A stretch of DNA of 7,892 nt from Bryobacterales bacterium. GTDB lineage: Bacteria; Acidobacteriota; Terriglobia; Bryobacterales; Bryobacteraceae. The position numbers and the translations under genes were made by a program. Position 1 is the stretch's first letter, and every line of letters begins with the position of its first letter. The notes under the pieces were generated by a model that did not search any database, was not told the origin of the DNA, and saw only the letters and a program-made list of their open reading frames with translations. Positions 1 through 6,436 of this stretch are shown piece after piece. The stretch spans positions 1 through 7,892 of the forward strand of contig JANXQZ010000889.1 of assembly GCA_025353235.1 (NCBI GenBank), read 5' to 3'.

Positions 1-894
1 ATAGTTAACGACGCGCCAGTTCTCACCGCCATCGTCGGAACGCCACAGCGATCCTTGATCCTTGGTCTGCATGAGCGCATACACCCGGTCGGAATCGCTA
101 GGCGCGACCGCCACGTCAATCTTGCCCAGCGGCGATTTGGGCAAGCCATGCGCTTCCAGTTTGGTCCACGTAGTACCGCCATCGCGCGACATGTACATCG
201 CGCTGCTCGGGCCTCCGCCGAACTCGCCCCAGCTATGCATTTCGAGTTGCCACATGCCAGCAAACAAGACGCGCGGATTGTGCGGGTCCATTGCAAGGCC
301 GGAGCAGCCGGTATTTTCGTCGGCGAAAAGCACGCGATCCCAATGAGCGCCGCCGTCGGTGGTCCGGTACACCCCGCGCTCTTGCTGCGGACCGGTAGCT
401 CGACCCACCGCACAGGCGAACACCACTTCCGGATTCTTGGGATGAACGATGATGCGACCAATGCGGCCGGTTTCTTCAAGACCCATGCGAGTCCAGTTCT
501 TGCCCGCATCAGTGGATTTGTAAATGCCGTTCCCCATCACGTCGCTGTCGCGGATCACCCAGGCTTCCCCGGTGCCGGCCCAGACCACGTTGGGGTCGGT
601 GGGAGTGACGGCGAGCGCGCCGATGGCGGCAACGGGTTGGCTGTCGAAGATGGGAACCCAGGCATTGCCGCCGTCGGTGGATTTCCAGATGCCGCCCGAG
701 GCCGCGCCTGCATAATAGGTGCTGGGGTCTCCCGGCACCCCTGCCACGGACGCGACGCGGTTGCCTACAATGGGTCCGACGAAGCGGAAGCGGAAACCGT
801 CTTGAGGCGGCACTCCGCCGCGCCGTTGTGCAGGAGCGATGGCCGCCGCGAGGGTCAAAGCCAGCAATAGAGTCCGAGTTCGCGCGATTTGCAT
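1..894 (-). CDS. Exported Asp-box (BNR/sortilin-like) beta-propeller protein, N-terminal part, cut by window edge
   Basis: The reading frame runs from ATG at 894 to the left edge without a stop, giving 298 residues. Residues 1-22 look like a Sec signal peptide: basic MQIARTR, a Leu/Ala-rich core, then APA before Gln23, so the protein is probably exported. Five Asp-box motifs follow, of type S/T-x-D-G/A-G-x-x-W: STDGGNAW (72-79), STDAGKNW (127-134), TTDGGAHW (178-185), SRDGGTTW (236-243) and SDDGGENW (286-293). Hydrophobic strands with 'P.NP..V.A' turns lie between them. This spacing is typical of sialidase/VPS10-type propeller blades, and database entries of this kind are often called 'glycosyl hydrolase' or 'sortilin-like'. 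Enzymatic activity cannot be inferred from the repeats. The start is supported by a GGGAG Shine-Dalgarno 4 nt upstream of the ATG and by the signal peptide beginning there. The C-terminus lies outside the window. Substrate and role are unknown. Confidence 0.85.
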   Translation of the reverse strand, partial: MQIARTRTLLLALTLAAAIAPAQRRGGVPPQDGFRFRFVGPIVGNRVASVAGVPGDPSTYYAGAASGGIWKSTDGGNAWVPIFDSQPVAAIGALAVTPTDPNVVWAGTGEAWVIRDSDVMGNGIYKSTDAGKNWTRMGLEETGRIGRIIVHPKNPEVVFACAVGRATGPQQERGVYRTTDGGAHWDRVLFADENTGCSGLAMDPHNPRVLFAGMWQLEMHSWGEFGGGPSSAMYMSRDGGTTWTKLEAHGLPKSPLGKIDVAVAPSDSDRVYALMQTKDQGSLWRSDDGGENWRVVNY

Positions 895-921
895 GATTCT
901 CCCTGCTGAATCCCGCTCAAT

Positions 922-1125
922 TCATTTCGGCGACAAGCGACCCAGCGGCCTTGATAATAGCGCGGGTTGGACCTTTCCACTGACGGTCGCCGGCGTCTCG
1001 TCATGAGCCGATGCCTCGAACTCGTTGCCAAGCTCCAGGGACATGTTGAATCGGGCCAAGTTCTGTTGACCTTCGCCCTGAGGCCGGCGGTGGTTGTTGT
1101 AGCGGCGATCAATTGGACAATAGTC
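922..1125 (-). other. Coding-like stretch of unknown origin between the propeller gene and the transposase remnant
   Basis: One minus-strand frame is open from 1125 to a TGA at 922-924. It is rich in G/C at third codon positions through its first two thirds. Readable text includes GQQNLARFNMSLELGNEFEA and then ASAHDETPATVSGKV. I do not recognise it. It has no convincing start, and its upstream part overlaps the transposase remnant in another frame. It may be the tail of a broken gene joined to the transposon scar, or a chance open frame. The promoter of the leftward propeller gene should also lie here; I see an AT-rich TATTAT (minus strand, 954-959) but no matching -35 box. Confidence 0.25.
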
Positions 1126-1595
1126 TTAAAGCTCCGCAGCGGTTTGCCGCGCCACAGTTGTCCATTGAACGCAGTTCGCGACCGCTGTTTTTGAAATTCC
1201 TACCAGTTCTTTCTTTTTCGTATCCACCGAAACAACCGGTTCGTCCGCCGCCAAAAACGCACGGGCCTGTTCGCTGATGTACTGAAACTGTGCGTCCCGG
1301 TCCATGTGGCTGCTTCCTTCCCGCGTCTTGCTGTTCGCCTGTAAACTATATCCGAGTTCGCGCAGGCAGTCCGCTATTACGTTGGGGCAGACTTACGATG
1401 TCCACAGCAGCGGCCTCAGGGCATCTCCGCGAGTTGCAGGCTCCACCAGATGTTTAAGTTCGGGCAGCAAGGCCGAATCTTCAGACAGCTTCGTCTTCCG
1501 GCCACCACCAAGCCTGCGTAGTGCTCACTCCGCCATGACCGTAGCACCGGGCTTCCGTCGCCTCTTAGGCCCAAGAAGCGCCTATCGTAAATCAT
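1068..1595 (-). pseudogene. Decayed ISAzo13-family transposase remnant
   Basis: The minus strand carries collinear pieces of an ISAzo13-type (Rhodopirellula-type) DDE transposase in all three frames. In order of transcription: DRRF then EATEARCYGHGGVST (about 1586 to 1520), resembling the N-terminal helical region. ALRRLGGGRKTKLSEDSALL and LVEPATRGD follow (1524-1393), ending in TAA where the family usually has a WTCKS-like motif. The same frame continues through LRELGYSLQANSKTREGSS, RDAQFQYI and VVSVDTKKKELVG (1392-1198). A 1-nt deletion shifts to NFKNSGREL (1198-1172). A large block is then missing before WRGKPLRSFKTIVQLIAATT (1163-1068) in the third frame, which resembles the late part of the protein. 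Family membership rests on remembered motifs. The total is about 520 nt, against roughly 400 codons expected, so no active enzyme can be made. I could not identify terminal inverted repeats or target duplications. Confidence 0.8.
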
Positions 1596-1821
1596 GAACC
1601 CTGAAGCATCTGGAGTCGCACGTTCCGTTCGCTTCTCGCTTTTGCGCCGACGAAGGCCCTGCTTCGCAGGACGGCTGGCAAGTTGGCGGCCGGGGCGAAG
1701 TACATTGGACCCAGTTCAGAGGGCCGCTGTACCGCGTTTATTCCTTGAACCAAATTGGAGCCAGCACTTCCGGTATAATGACAAAAGTAGACGCCCTCCC
1801 GAAGTGTGTCTGAAGTAAATC
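1596..1821. other. Intergenic region upstream of ffh
   Basis: This stretch separates the leftward transposase remnant from the rightward operon. No frame reads like a known protein. A small hairpin, CCTGC-TTC-GCAGG, sits at about 1659-1671 with no adjoining T-run, so I do not call it a terminator. The distal part holds the -10 box described separately. About 36 nt of leader would precede the ffh start. Confidence 0.5.
1751..1779 (+). promoter_or_regulatory. Probable sigma-70 promoter of the ffh operon
   Basis: A perfect TATAAT lies at 1774-1779, 42 nt before the ffh ATG, in the only sizeable gap upstream of the operon. The -35 region is poor: at 17-nt spacing the hexamer is CAAATT (1751-1756), while a better TTGAAC (1745-1750) is 23 nt away. 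Transcription would begin near 1786. The call rests on the -10 match and on position. Confidence 0.5.
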
Positions 1822-3192
1822 ATGTTCGATAATTTATCCGAAAAGCTGCAGCGGGTCTTCAAGAACCTGCGCGGTGAAGGGAAGCTGACGGCCGAAAACA
1901 TGGAAGCCGCCCTGCGCGAGATCCGCGTGGCGCTGCTCGAGGCCGACGTCCATTTCCGCGTAGTGAAGCAGTTCATTGAAGCCGTAAAGCTCCAGGCCAT
2001 GGGCGAAGAAGTTCTCTCTGCCCTCTCGCCTACGCAGCACGTGGTCAAAATCGTCCGCGACGAAATGATCAAGATGCTGGGCAGCCATCAAGCGAAATTG
2101 CGCTTTGCCAACGAACCGCCCAGCGCAATCATGATCGTGGGACTGCAGGGCTCCGGCAAAACTACCAGCACCGGCAAACTCGCACGCTGGCTCTCGAAAA
2201 ACGGGCACCAGCCAATCATGGTGTCGGTGGACGTGTATCGCCCCGCTGCTCGCCAGCAGCTTGCCGTGGTGGCACGCGACATCAAACTGCCGATCTATGC
2301 GGGGACGGCTGACGAGACCAAGCCTTCGGAACTCGCGAAGTCGGCTCGTCGCGAAGCGGTTCAAACCGGACGGGACGTCCTGCTGGTTGATACCGCTGGT
2401 CGCCTGCATATCGACGATCAGCTCATGACCGAGTTGCAGGAGTTGAAAGAGCAACTCAATCCCAGCGAGATTCTGTTTGTCGCCGACGCGATGACTGGTC
2501 AAGACGCCGTCAAATCCGCCGACGAGTTCCACAAACGTCTCGGGATTACCGGCGTGATTCTGACCAAGATGGACGGCGATGCGCGAGGTGGCGCGGCGCT
2601 GTCGATTCGCCAAATCACCGGCCAACCGCTGAAGTTCGTCGGCGTTGGCGAGAAATTCGACGCTCTCGAACCTTTCCATCCTGACCGCGTGGCGCAACGC
2701 ATTCTCGGGATGGGGGACATGCTGTCGCTGATCGAGAAGGTAGAAGGAAGCATTGATCAGAAGAAAGCGGAAGAGATGCAGCGCAAACTCATCGACAACG
2801 AGTTTACGCTGGAGGATTTTCGCGACCAGATCAAGCAGATTCGCAAACTGGGTCCGCTGGAATCGCTGCTGGGCATGATGCCGAATATCGGCCCCATTAA
2901 AGATTTGAAGAACGTCAAGGTTGACGAGAACGAGATTACGCGGATCGTGGCGATCATCGACTCAATGACTCCCCGCGAGCGCGAAAATCATATGCTCGTG
3001 AATGGTGCGCGCCGACGGCGGATTGCCAAGGGCAGCGGCACTTCCGTTCAAGACGTCAACAATCTTTTGAAGCAGTACGCGCAAGCACGTAAAATGATGA
3101 AGAGCCTTAGCGGCATGGGCGGAATGCTCGGCAAACGCATGGGCAAGCTGAAGCTGCCGGGCGGTCTCGGCGGCATGTTCGGTGGGATGTAG
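1822..3192 (+). CDS. ffh: Signal recognition particle protein Ffh (SRP54 GTPase)
   Basis: Ffh binds 4.5S RNA and the signal sequences of nascent membrane and secreted proteins, and delivers ribosomes to FtsY at the inner membrane using GTP. The 456-residue length is typical. The N domain covers about 1-90. The G domain carries the P-loop GLQGSGKT (107-114), the SRP-specific insertion-region motif DVYRPAARQQL (137-147), DTAGR (190-194), TKMD (248-251) followed by GDARGG, and GVGEK (274-278). The Met-rich M domain covers about 320-456, with LGMMPNIGP (349-357), an Arg-rich RNA-binding segment near 396-405 (GARRRRIAKG), and a Gly/Met tail ending GGMFGGM. All GTPase motifs are intact. The ATG at 1822 gives the usual MFDNLSEKLQ start; its Shine-Dalgarno is weak (TGAAG about 6 nt upstream). 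It appears to be the first gene of the operon, 41 nt before rpsP. Confidence 0.98.
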   Translation: MFDNLSEKLQRVFKNLRGEGKLTAENMEAALREIRVALLEADVHFRVVKQFIEAVKLQAMGEEVLSALSPTQHVVKIVRDEMIKMLGSHQAKLRFANEPPSAIMIVGLQGSGKTTSTGKLARWLSKNGHQPIMVSVDVYRPAARQQLAVVARDIKLPIYAGTADETKPSELAKSARREAVQTGRDVLLVDTAGRLHIDDQLMTELQELKEQLNPSEILFVADAMTGQDAVKSADEFHKRLGITGVILTKMDGDARGGAALSIRQITGQPLKFVGVGEKFDALEPFHPDRVAQRILGMGDMLSLIEKVEGSIDQKKAEEMQRKLIDNEFTLEDFRDQIKQIRKLGPLESLLGMMPNIGPIKDLKNVKVDENEITRIVAIIDSMTPRERENHMLVNGARRRRIAKGSGTSVQDVNNLLKQYAQARKMMKSLSGMGGMLGKRMGKLKLPGGLGGMFGGM

Positions 3193-3233
3193 CCACTTTA
3201 AGTAACCGATTGCAATAGGAATAGACAATAGAA

Positions 3234-3497
3234 ATGCTAATGATCAGACTGGCGCGTTTTGGCGCTAAGAAGAAACCGACGTACAGGGTAGTGGTGATTG
3301 AGAAGGCACGAGCCCGCAATAGCCGCTCGGTAGAAGTGGTGGGATTTTACAACCCCGTTTCGCAGCCTCAGGTGGTCACTTTGAAACATGATCGCATCGA
3401 TCATTGGATGAAGAATGGAGCGCAGCCCTCGGAAAGGGTCACGCGCCTGATCAAGAAGAATCCCGCAGCCGCGCCCGCTGTTGAGTCGGCTGCTTAA
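3234..3497 (+). CDS. rpsP: 30S ribosomal protein S16
   Basis: S16 is an early-assembling protein of the small ribosomal subunit that stabilises the 16S 5' domain. The 87-residue product opens with MLMIRLARFGAKKKPTYRVV, the S16 signature, followed by the conserved ARNSRSVEVVGFYNP and DRIDHWMKNGAQPS segments. An Ala/Pro-rich tail after KKNP is common and variable. Starting at 3234 aligns with the Met-x-x-Ile-Arg-Leu pattern of other S16 proteins. A second in-frame ATG at 3240 would remove two residues. An AGGA at 3217-3220 lies a rather long 13 nt upstream. The gene follows ffh with no terminator between them and is probably co-transcribed. Confidence 0.97.
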   Translation: MLMIRLARFGAKKKPTYRVVVIEKARARNSRSVEVVGFYNPVSQPQVVTLKHDRIDHWMKNGAQPSERVTRLIKKNPAAAPAVESAA

Positions 3498-3524
3498 AAC
3501 CGCTTCCTAAGAGAGGGACAAGAG

Positions 3525-3755
3525 ATGAAACAGTTGGTGGAAGATATCGCGAAAGCTCTTGTGGACTCCCCGGATGAAGTGGTAGTTCGCGAACTGCAAG
3601 GCGAACAGATCACTGTGCTGGAGCTACGGGTAGCCCCGGGCGATCTGGGCAAAGTAATCGGGAAGCAGGGCAGAACAGCCCGCTGCATCCGCACTTTGCT
3701 GGGGGCGGCGAGCATGAAGCTGAATCGCCGATTCACGCTGGAAATACTGGAATAG
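3525..3755 (+). CDS. khpA: KhpA-like KH-domain RNA-binding protein
   Basis: This is a small cytoplasmic RNA-binding protein of 76 residues, consisting essentially of one KH domain. The GxxG loop is seen in [11 protein letters not shown] (about residues 42-52), preceded by the hydrophobic strand [14 protein letters not shown] and followed by the helix IRTLLGAAS and a final strand. In other bacteria KhpA pairs with KhpB (Jag) and binds many RNAs, affecting cell division and elongation. Its place between rpsP and rimM is a very common arrangement and suggests a link to ribosome assembly. The start is supported by AGAGGG (3512-3517) 7 nt before the ATG. It begins 27 nt after rpsP. Confidence 0.93.
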   Translation: MKQLVEDIAKALVDSPDEVVVRELQGEQITVLELRVAPGDLGKVIGKQGRTARCIRTLLGAASMKLNRRFTLEILE

Positions 3756-3759
3756 TCTT

Positions 3760-4251
3760 CTGGAATTCGTAACCATCGCCCACCTGCAGCGCGCGCGGGG
3801 TAATAAGGGAGAGCTGGCAGCCGCTCCTCTCGGTGATAATCCCGAACGCGTCAGCCGAGTGTTCGTGAATGGAACGGCGCTCGAAGTGGAGCGGGTGTGG
3901 CGTCACGGCGATAAGCTCATCTTCAAGTTTGCCGGGGTGGATTCAATCTCCGATGCCGAAAAGCTAGAAGATGCCGATGTCTGCATCCCTCTGGAGGAGC
4001 GGGCTGTGTTGCCGGAAGGCGAGTATTACCAGTCTGATCTCGTCGGCTGCGAAGTAACGGACCGTCTAACGGGTAGATCGTTCGGGATCGTTGAGGATTG
4101 GAAGGAGTATGGCGGTCCTCCTTTACTGGAAGTGAAGGCTGCAGATGGGAAGGTCATCATGATCCCGTTCGCGAAGTCTATTTTTCAGCACATTGACCTG
4201 GCAGCCAAGCGTGTTTTGGTGGAACTTCCGGAAGGTTTGGACGAGTTGTGA
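3760..4251 (+). CDS. rimM: 16S rRNA processing protein RimM, apparently starting at CTG
   Basis: RimM binds free 30S subunits and S19 and helps the 16S 3' domain mature. The C-terminal PRC-barrel is clear: EYYQSDLVGCEV, then FGIVEDWKEYGGPPLLEV, IMIPF, and the terminal ELPEGLDEL. The N-terminal beta-barrel begins only upstream of the first usual start codon. The GTG at 3859 would give 130 residues and lose the family-typical EFVTIAHLQRARGNKGEL stretch, which is encoded in frame at about 3763-3816. That frame is open back to a TGA at 3721-3723 but has no ATG, GTG or TTG before 3859. CTG at 3760 is the best-placed candidate: it gives 163 residues, near the family norm, lies 4 nt after the khpA stop, and has GGAA (3749-3752) 7 nt upstream. 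The gene identity is secure. The exact start is inferred, and an assembly error that destroyed an ATG is the alternative. Confidence 0.85.
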   Translation: MEFVTIAHLQRARGNKGELAAAPLGDNPERVSRVFVNGTALEVERVWRHGDKLIFKFAGVDSISDAEKLEDADVCIPLEERAVLPEGEYYQSDLVGCEVTDRLTGRSFGIVEDWKEYGGPPLLEVKAADGKVIMIPFAKSIFQHIDLAAKRVLVELPEGLDEL

Positions 4252-4257
4252 ACGGGT

Positions 4258-4938
4258 ATGATCTTCGACATTTTGACGATCTTTCCCGAATTTTTCCAGG
4301 GTCCGTTTCAACACGGCGTGGTTGCCCGAGCGGTAGGGTCAGGCCTGATCGGAATACGTATTCACGATCTTAGGACCTGGACCCGCGACCGTCACCGGAC
4401 CGTGGATGACCGTCCGTTTGGGGGAGGCGAGGGGATGCTTCTCAAACCGCAGCCGGTGTTCGAAGCGGTGGAGGCAATCTGGCCGGAACGGGGCCAGCGG
4501 GATCGAACTGTGTTGCTATCGGCTCAGGGGCCTGTCTTCGATCAGGCTGCAGCGCGCAGGCTAGCGGAATACGAGAGAGTCCTGCTCATTTGCGGCCGCT
4601 ATGAAGGCGTAGACGAGAGGGTAGCGGAAAATCTAGCCGATGAAGAGCTATGCATCGGGGATTTCGTTATGAGCGGGGGCGAGTTGGCGGCCGCTGTAGT
4701 GGTGGATTGCGTGGCTAGGCTGCTTCCGGGCGTCCTGGGCAACACGGATTCCACGGTTCACGAATCCTTCAGCGAAGAAGGCCTGCTGGACTGCCCGCAG
4801 TATACAAGGCCGGCCGATTTTCGCGGGTGGAAGGTGCCCGAAGTGCTTCTGAGCGGCAATCATGAAGCCATTCGGAATTGGCGAAAGCAGGCGGCGCTGG
4901 AAAAGACAGCAAAGAACCGCCCGGATTTATTACAATAG
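4258..4938 (+). CDS. trmD: tRNA (guanine-N1)-methyltransferase TrmD
   Basis: TrmD uses S-adenosylmethionine to methylate G37 next to the anticodon (m1G37), which prevents +1 frameshifting on proline and related codons. The 226-residue product has the SPOUT trefoil-knot motifs: VDDRPFGGGEGMLLKP (49-64), LLSAQGP (86-92), CGRYEGVDERV (112-122), IGDFVMSGGE (133-142), PGVLGN (157-162) and GLLDCPQYTRP (175-185). The last contains the conserved Asp thought to act in catalysis. The C-terminal helical domain with NHEAIRNWR (201-209) is complete, though the protein stops a little earlier than some orthologues. It begins 6 nt after the rimM stop with no clear Shine-Dalgarno, suggesting translational coupling to rimM. 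MIFDILTIFPEFF is the standard N-terminus, so the start is firm. Confidence 0.98.
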   Translation: MIFDILTIFPEFFQGPFQHGVVARAVGSGLIGIRIHDLRTWTRDRHRTVDDRPFGGGEGMLLKPQPVFEAVEAIWPERGQRDRTVLLSAQGPVFDQAAARRLAEYERVLLICGRYEGVDERVAENLADEELCIGDFVMSGGELAAAVVVDCVARLLPGVLGNTDSTVHESFSEEGLLDCPQYTRPADFRGWKVPEVLLSGNHEAIRNWRKQAALEKTAKNRPDLLQ

Positions 4939-4956
4939 AAGATTCAAGGATTTATC

Positions 4957-5304
4957 ATGCAGAATGCAGTGCTGAGCAAGATTATCGAAAAGAACAAAAA
5001 ACCGAGTATCACGGCGTTTCGGCCCGGCGATACCATTCGTGTTCACGTGAAGATCAGGGAAGGCGATAAAGAGCGGTTGCAGATCTTTGAAGGCACGCTG
5101 ATTGCCCGGAACAACACCGGGATGGGCGAGACGATCACGGTTCGCAAGATCAGCTTTGGCCAAGGTGTTGAGCGAATTTTTCCGATTCACGCCCCTGTGG
5201 TCGATCATATCGATATGGTCCGCACTGGCCGTGTACGCCGCGCAAAACTGTACTACTTGCGCGGACTGAAGGGCAAAGCTGCCCGCTTGAAGGAACGCGA
5301 GTAA
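4957..5304 (+). CDS. rplS: 50S ribosomal protein L19
   Basis: L19 lies at the 30S-50S interface of the large subunit. The 115-residue protein shows the family pattern throughout: [20 protein letters not shown] (22-41), [12 protein letters not shown], the highly conserved [20 protein letters not shown], and the C-terminal [20 protein letters not shown]. The length matches the family. The ATG at 4957 is preceded by AAGGA (4946-4950) at 6 nt, one of the best ribosome binding sites in the operon. It starts 18 nt after trmD, the usual neighbour. Confidence 0.98.
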   Translation: MQNAVLSKIIEKNKKPSITAFRPGDTIRVHVKIREGDKERLQIFEGTLIARNNTGMGETITVRKISFGQGVERIFPIHAPVVDHIDMVRTGRVRRAKLYYLRGLKGKAARLKERE

Positions 5305-5355
5305 GTCGCGCGACCGTTGCTGGCGCGCGCGGCTCGGCAGAATCGCCGCAGAAGC

Positions 5356-6033
5356 ATGACCGCTAAATCCAAGCACGAGCGCGAAGCCCGTCTGCAAGGC
5401 TACAGCTTCATAGCGGGCGTTGACGAAGTGGGTCGCGGTGCGCTCTTCGGCCCGGTATACGCGGCTGCGGTGGTTCTCTCTCCAGAGCGGACGATTCGCG
5501 GTCTGGCCGATAGCAAACTGCTCACTGCCGAGCGGCGAGTAATTTTGGCCACCCGCATTCGAGAACGCGCGGTAGCCTGGGCGGTCGCGTCGGCGGATGC
5601 GTACGAGATCGATCATATCAATATCCTGCAAGCCTCGCGGCTGGCCATGCGAAGAGCAGTCGAGAAGCTAAAACCTCAACCCGATTATCTTTTAATCGAT
5701 GCCGTGACAGTGGATCTGCCCATTCCCCAGACGTCGCTGATTCATGGAGACGCTCTGTCGCAATGCATCGCGGCTGCATCCATCCTCGCTAAAGTTGCGC
5801 GAGACGCCTGCATGTGCGAGTGGGATGCCGTGTTTCCCCAGTACGGCCTCAAAAACCATAAAGGCTATTCCACTGACGAGCACTGGAAAGCGCTCGAGAA
5901 CGTCGGCCCCACCCCGCTGCATCGATTTAGTTTTTGGCCCGTGCGCGAGAACTGCCCCGATGCGATCTGGACCGGATACCCTCGGCAGGCGGACCTATTC
6001 GAGAAAGGGATGGCTGCAGCGGGATGTCCGTAG
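5356..6033 (+). CDS. rnhB: Ribonuclease HII
   Basis: RNase HII cuts the RNA strand of RNA-DNA hybrids and incises at single ribonucleotides in DNA. From ATG 5356 the product has 225 residues. Active-site motifs are present: GVDEVGRG (21-28, Asp23 and Glu24), LADSKLL (50-56), LLIDAV (112-117, Asp115), and SILAKVARD (142-150, Asp150), followed by NHKGYSTDEHW and a conserved HR.SF near 189-193. The DEDD set is complete. An in-frame TTG at 5317 would add 13 Arg/Ala-rich residues; I prefer the ATG because EREARLQGY directly before the first strand is the usual N-terminal feature, but neither start has a strong Shine-Dalgarno. The gene follows rplS by about 50 nt. Its last codons overlap the next gene. 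Confidence 0.95.
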   Translation: MTAKSKHEREARLQGYSFIAGVDEVGRGALFGPVYAAAVVLSPERTIRGLADSKLLTAERRVILATRIRERAVAWAVASADAYEIDHINILQASRLAMRRAVEKLKPQPDYLLIDAVTVDLPIPQTSLIHGDALSQCIAAASILAKVARDACMCEWDAVFPQYGLKNHKGYSTDEHWKALENVGPTPLHRFSFWPVRENCPDAIWTGYPRQADLFEKGMAAAGCP

Positions 6034-6287
6034 AGGACCGAGTGGCTGGATGGTCACGTCGGCTCGGGGCGCTGCTATCCGTTATCTTATGTTTCGAGAT
6101 TGGCGTTTTTCTGCTGGTCTTTCCGTGGCTCGATCCCTGGGCAAATAATTGGATTGCCGAACTGGCCCCATGGCTTAGCCGCTTGTGGGAAAGCGGCTTT
6201 TTCAGGGGGGCCATTAGCGGCCTGGGAGCGGTGAACCTCTACATCTCGTTCACGGAAGTATTCCGCTTACGGCGCAGCTTGTACTAA
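6024..6287 (+). CDS. Small two-helix membrane protein overlapping rnhB
   Basis: An 87-residue protein with two predicted transmembrane helices: about 14-35 (LGALLSVILCFEIGVFLLVF) and about 61-80 (RGAISGLGAVNLYISFTEVF), separated by a Trp-rich segment with PWLDPWANNW (34-43) and LAPWLSRLW. The C-terminus RLRRSLY is basic, which would put it in the cytoplasm under the positive-inside rule. Both ends would then be cytoplasmic. I know no function. I recall similar small proteins annotated as hypothetical next to rnhB in acidobacteria, but could not check this. The ATG at 6024 overlaps the rnhB stop (6031-6033) by 10 nt in another frame, implying translational coupling. An open frame continues upstream to 5934 but is only a shadow of rnhB. 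No enzyme motif is visible. Confidence 0.75.
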   Translation: MSVEDRVAGWSRRLGALLSVILCFEIGVFLLVFPWLDPWANNWIAELAPWLSRLWESGFFRGAISGLGAVNLYISFTEVFRLRRSLY

Positions 6288-6293
6288 AGCTGC
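6274..6293 (+). terminator. Possible weak terminator hairpin at the end of the operon
   Basis: GCAGCTT (6274-6280) and AAGCTGC (6287-6293) form a perfect 7-bp stem around a 6-nt loop. The stem overlaps the stop codon (6285-6287) of the membrane-protein gene. It is followed by CTCAATTCT rather than a real T-run, so intrinsic termination would be weak. Its position at the end of the operon is the main reason to list it. Confidence 0.3.
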
Positions 6294-6307
6294 CTCAATT
6301 CTGATGA

Positions 6308-6436
6308 CGGCCACGTACGGCATGTGGGAAACAGGATGCAGTACGTCAACTCTTTGCAGAAGGCATATCAAAATCTGAAATTGCACGGAGGCTGTCAACT
6401 AGCAGAGCATCCGTTCGCAGGGCTTTAGGGGGATGA
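6308..6436 (+). pseudogene. C-terminal fragment of a serine recombinase (resolvase/invertase)
   Basis: This short open frame follows a TGA at 6305-6307 and ends at TGA 6434-6436. Its 42 residues include RPRTACGKQDAVRQLF, then AEGISKSEIARRLSTSRASV and RRAL. This closely resembles the end of Pin/Hin/Tn3-type serine recombinases: a G-R-P-R lead-in, then the helix-turn-helix of the DNA-binding domain. The catalytic N-terminal domain is absent, and nothing upstream reads as resolvase in any frame. It is therefore a truncated relic of a mobile element, not a gene product in its own right. The fragment overlaps the proposed start of the next gene by 4 nt (ATGA). Family assignment is from motif memory. 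Confidence 0.7.

Noticed and set aside
55..870. 271-codon plus-strand open frame
   Set aside because: It lies antisense to the propeller gene, which has a signal peptide, a Shine-Dalgarno and five Asp-box repeats; the plus frame shows no recognisable domain.
1659..1671. Short hairpin CCTGC-TTC-GCAGG
   Set aside because: Only five base pairs, no T-run on either strand, and no gene ending next to it.
1745..1750. TTGAAC as the -35 box of the ffh promoter
   Set aside because: It is 23 nt from the TATAAT, too far for a normal sigma-70 promoter.
1304..1818. Two plus-strand open frames (1304-1597 and 1594-1818)
   Set aside because: The first is antisense to the transposase remnant; the second is Arg-rich, runs through the ffh promoter and resembles no protein.
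1834..2697. 287-codon minus-strand open frame
   Set aside because: It is antisense to the fully conserved ffh gene, where high GC content produces long shadow frames.
4930..5631. 233-codon minus-strand open frame
   Set aside because: It is antisense to rplS and the start of rnhB, both clearly conserved; the reverse translation has no known motif.
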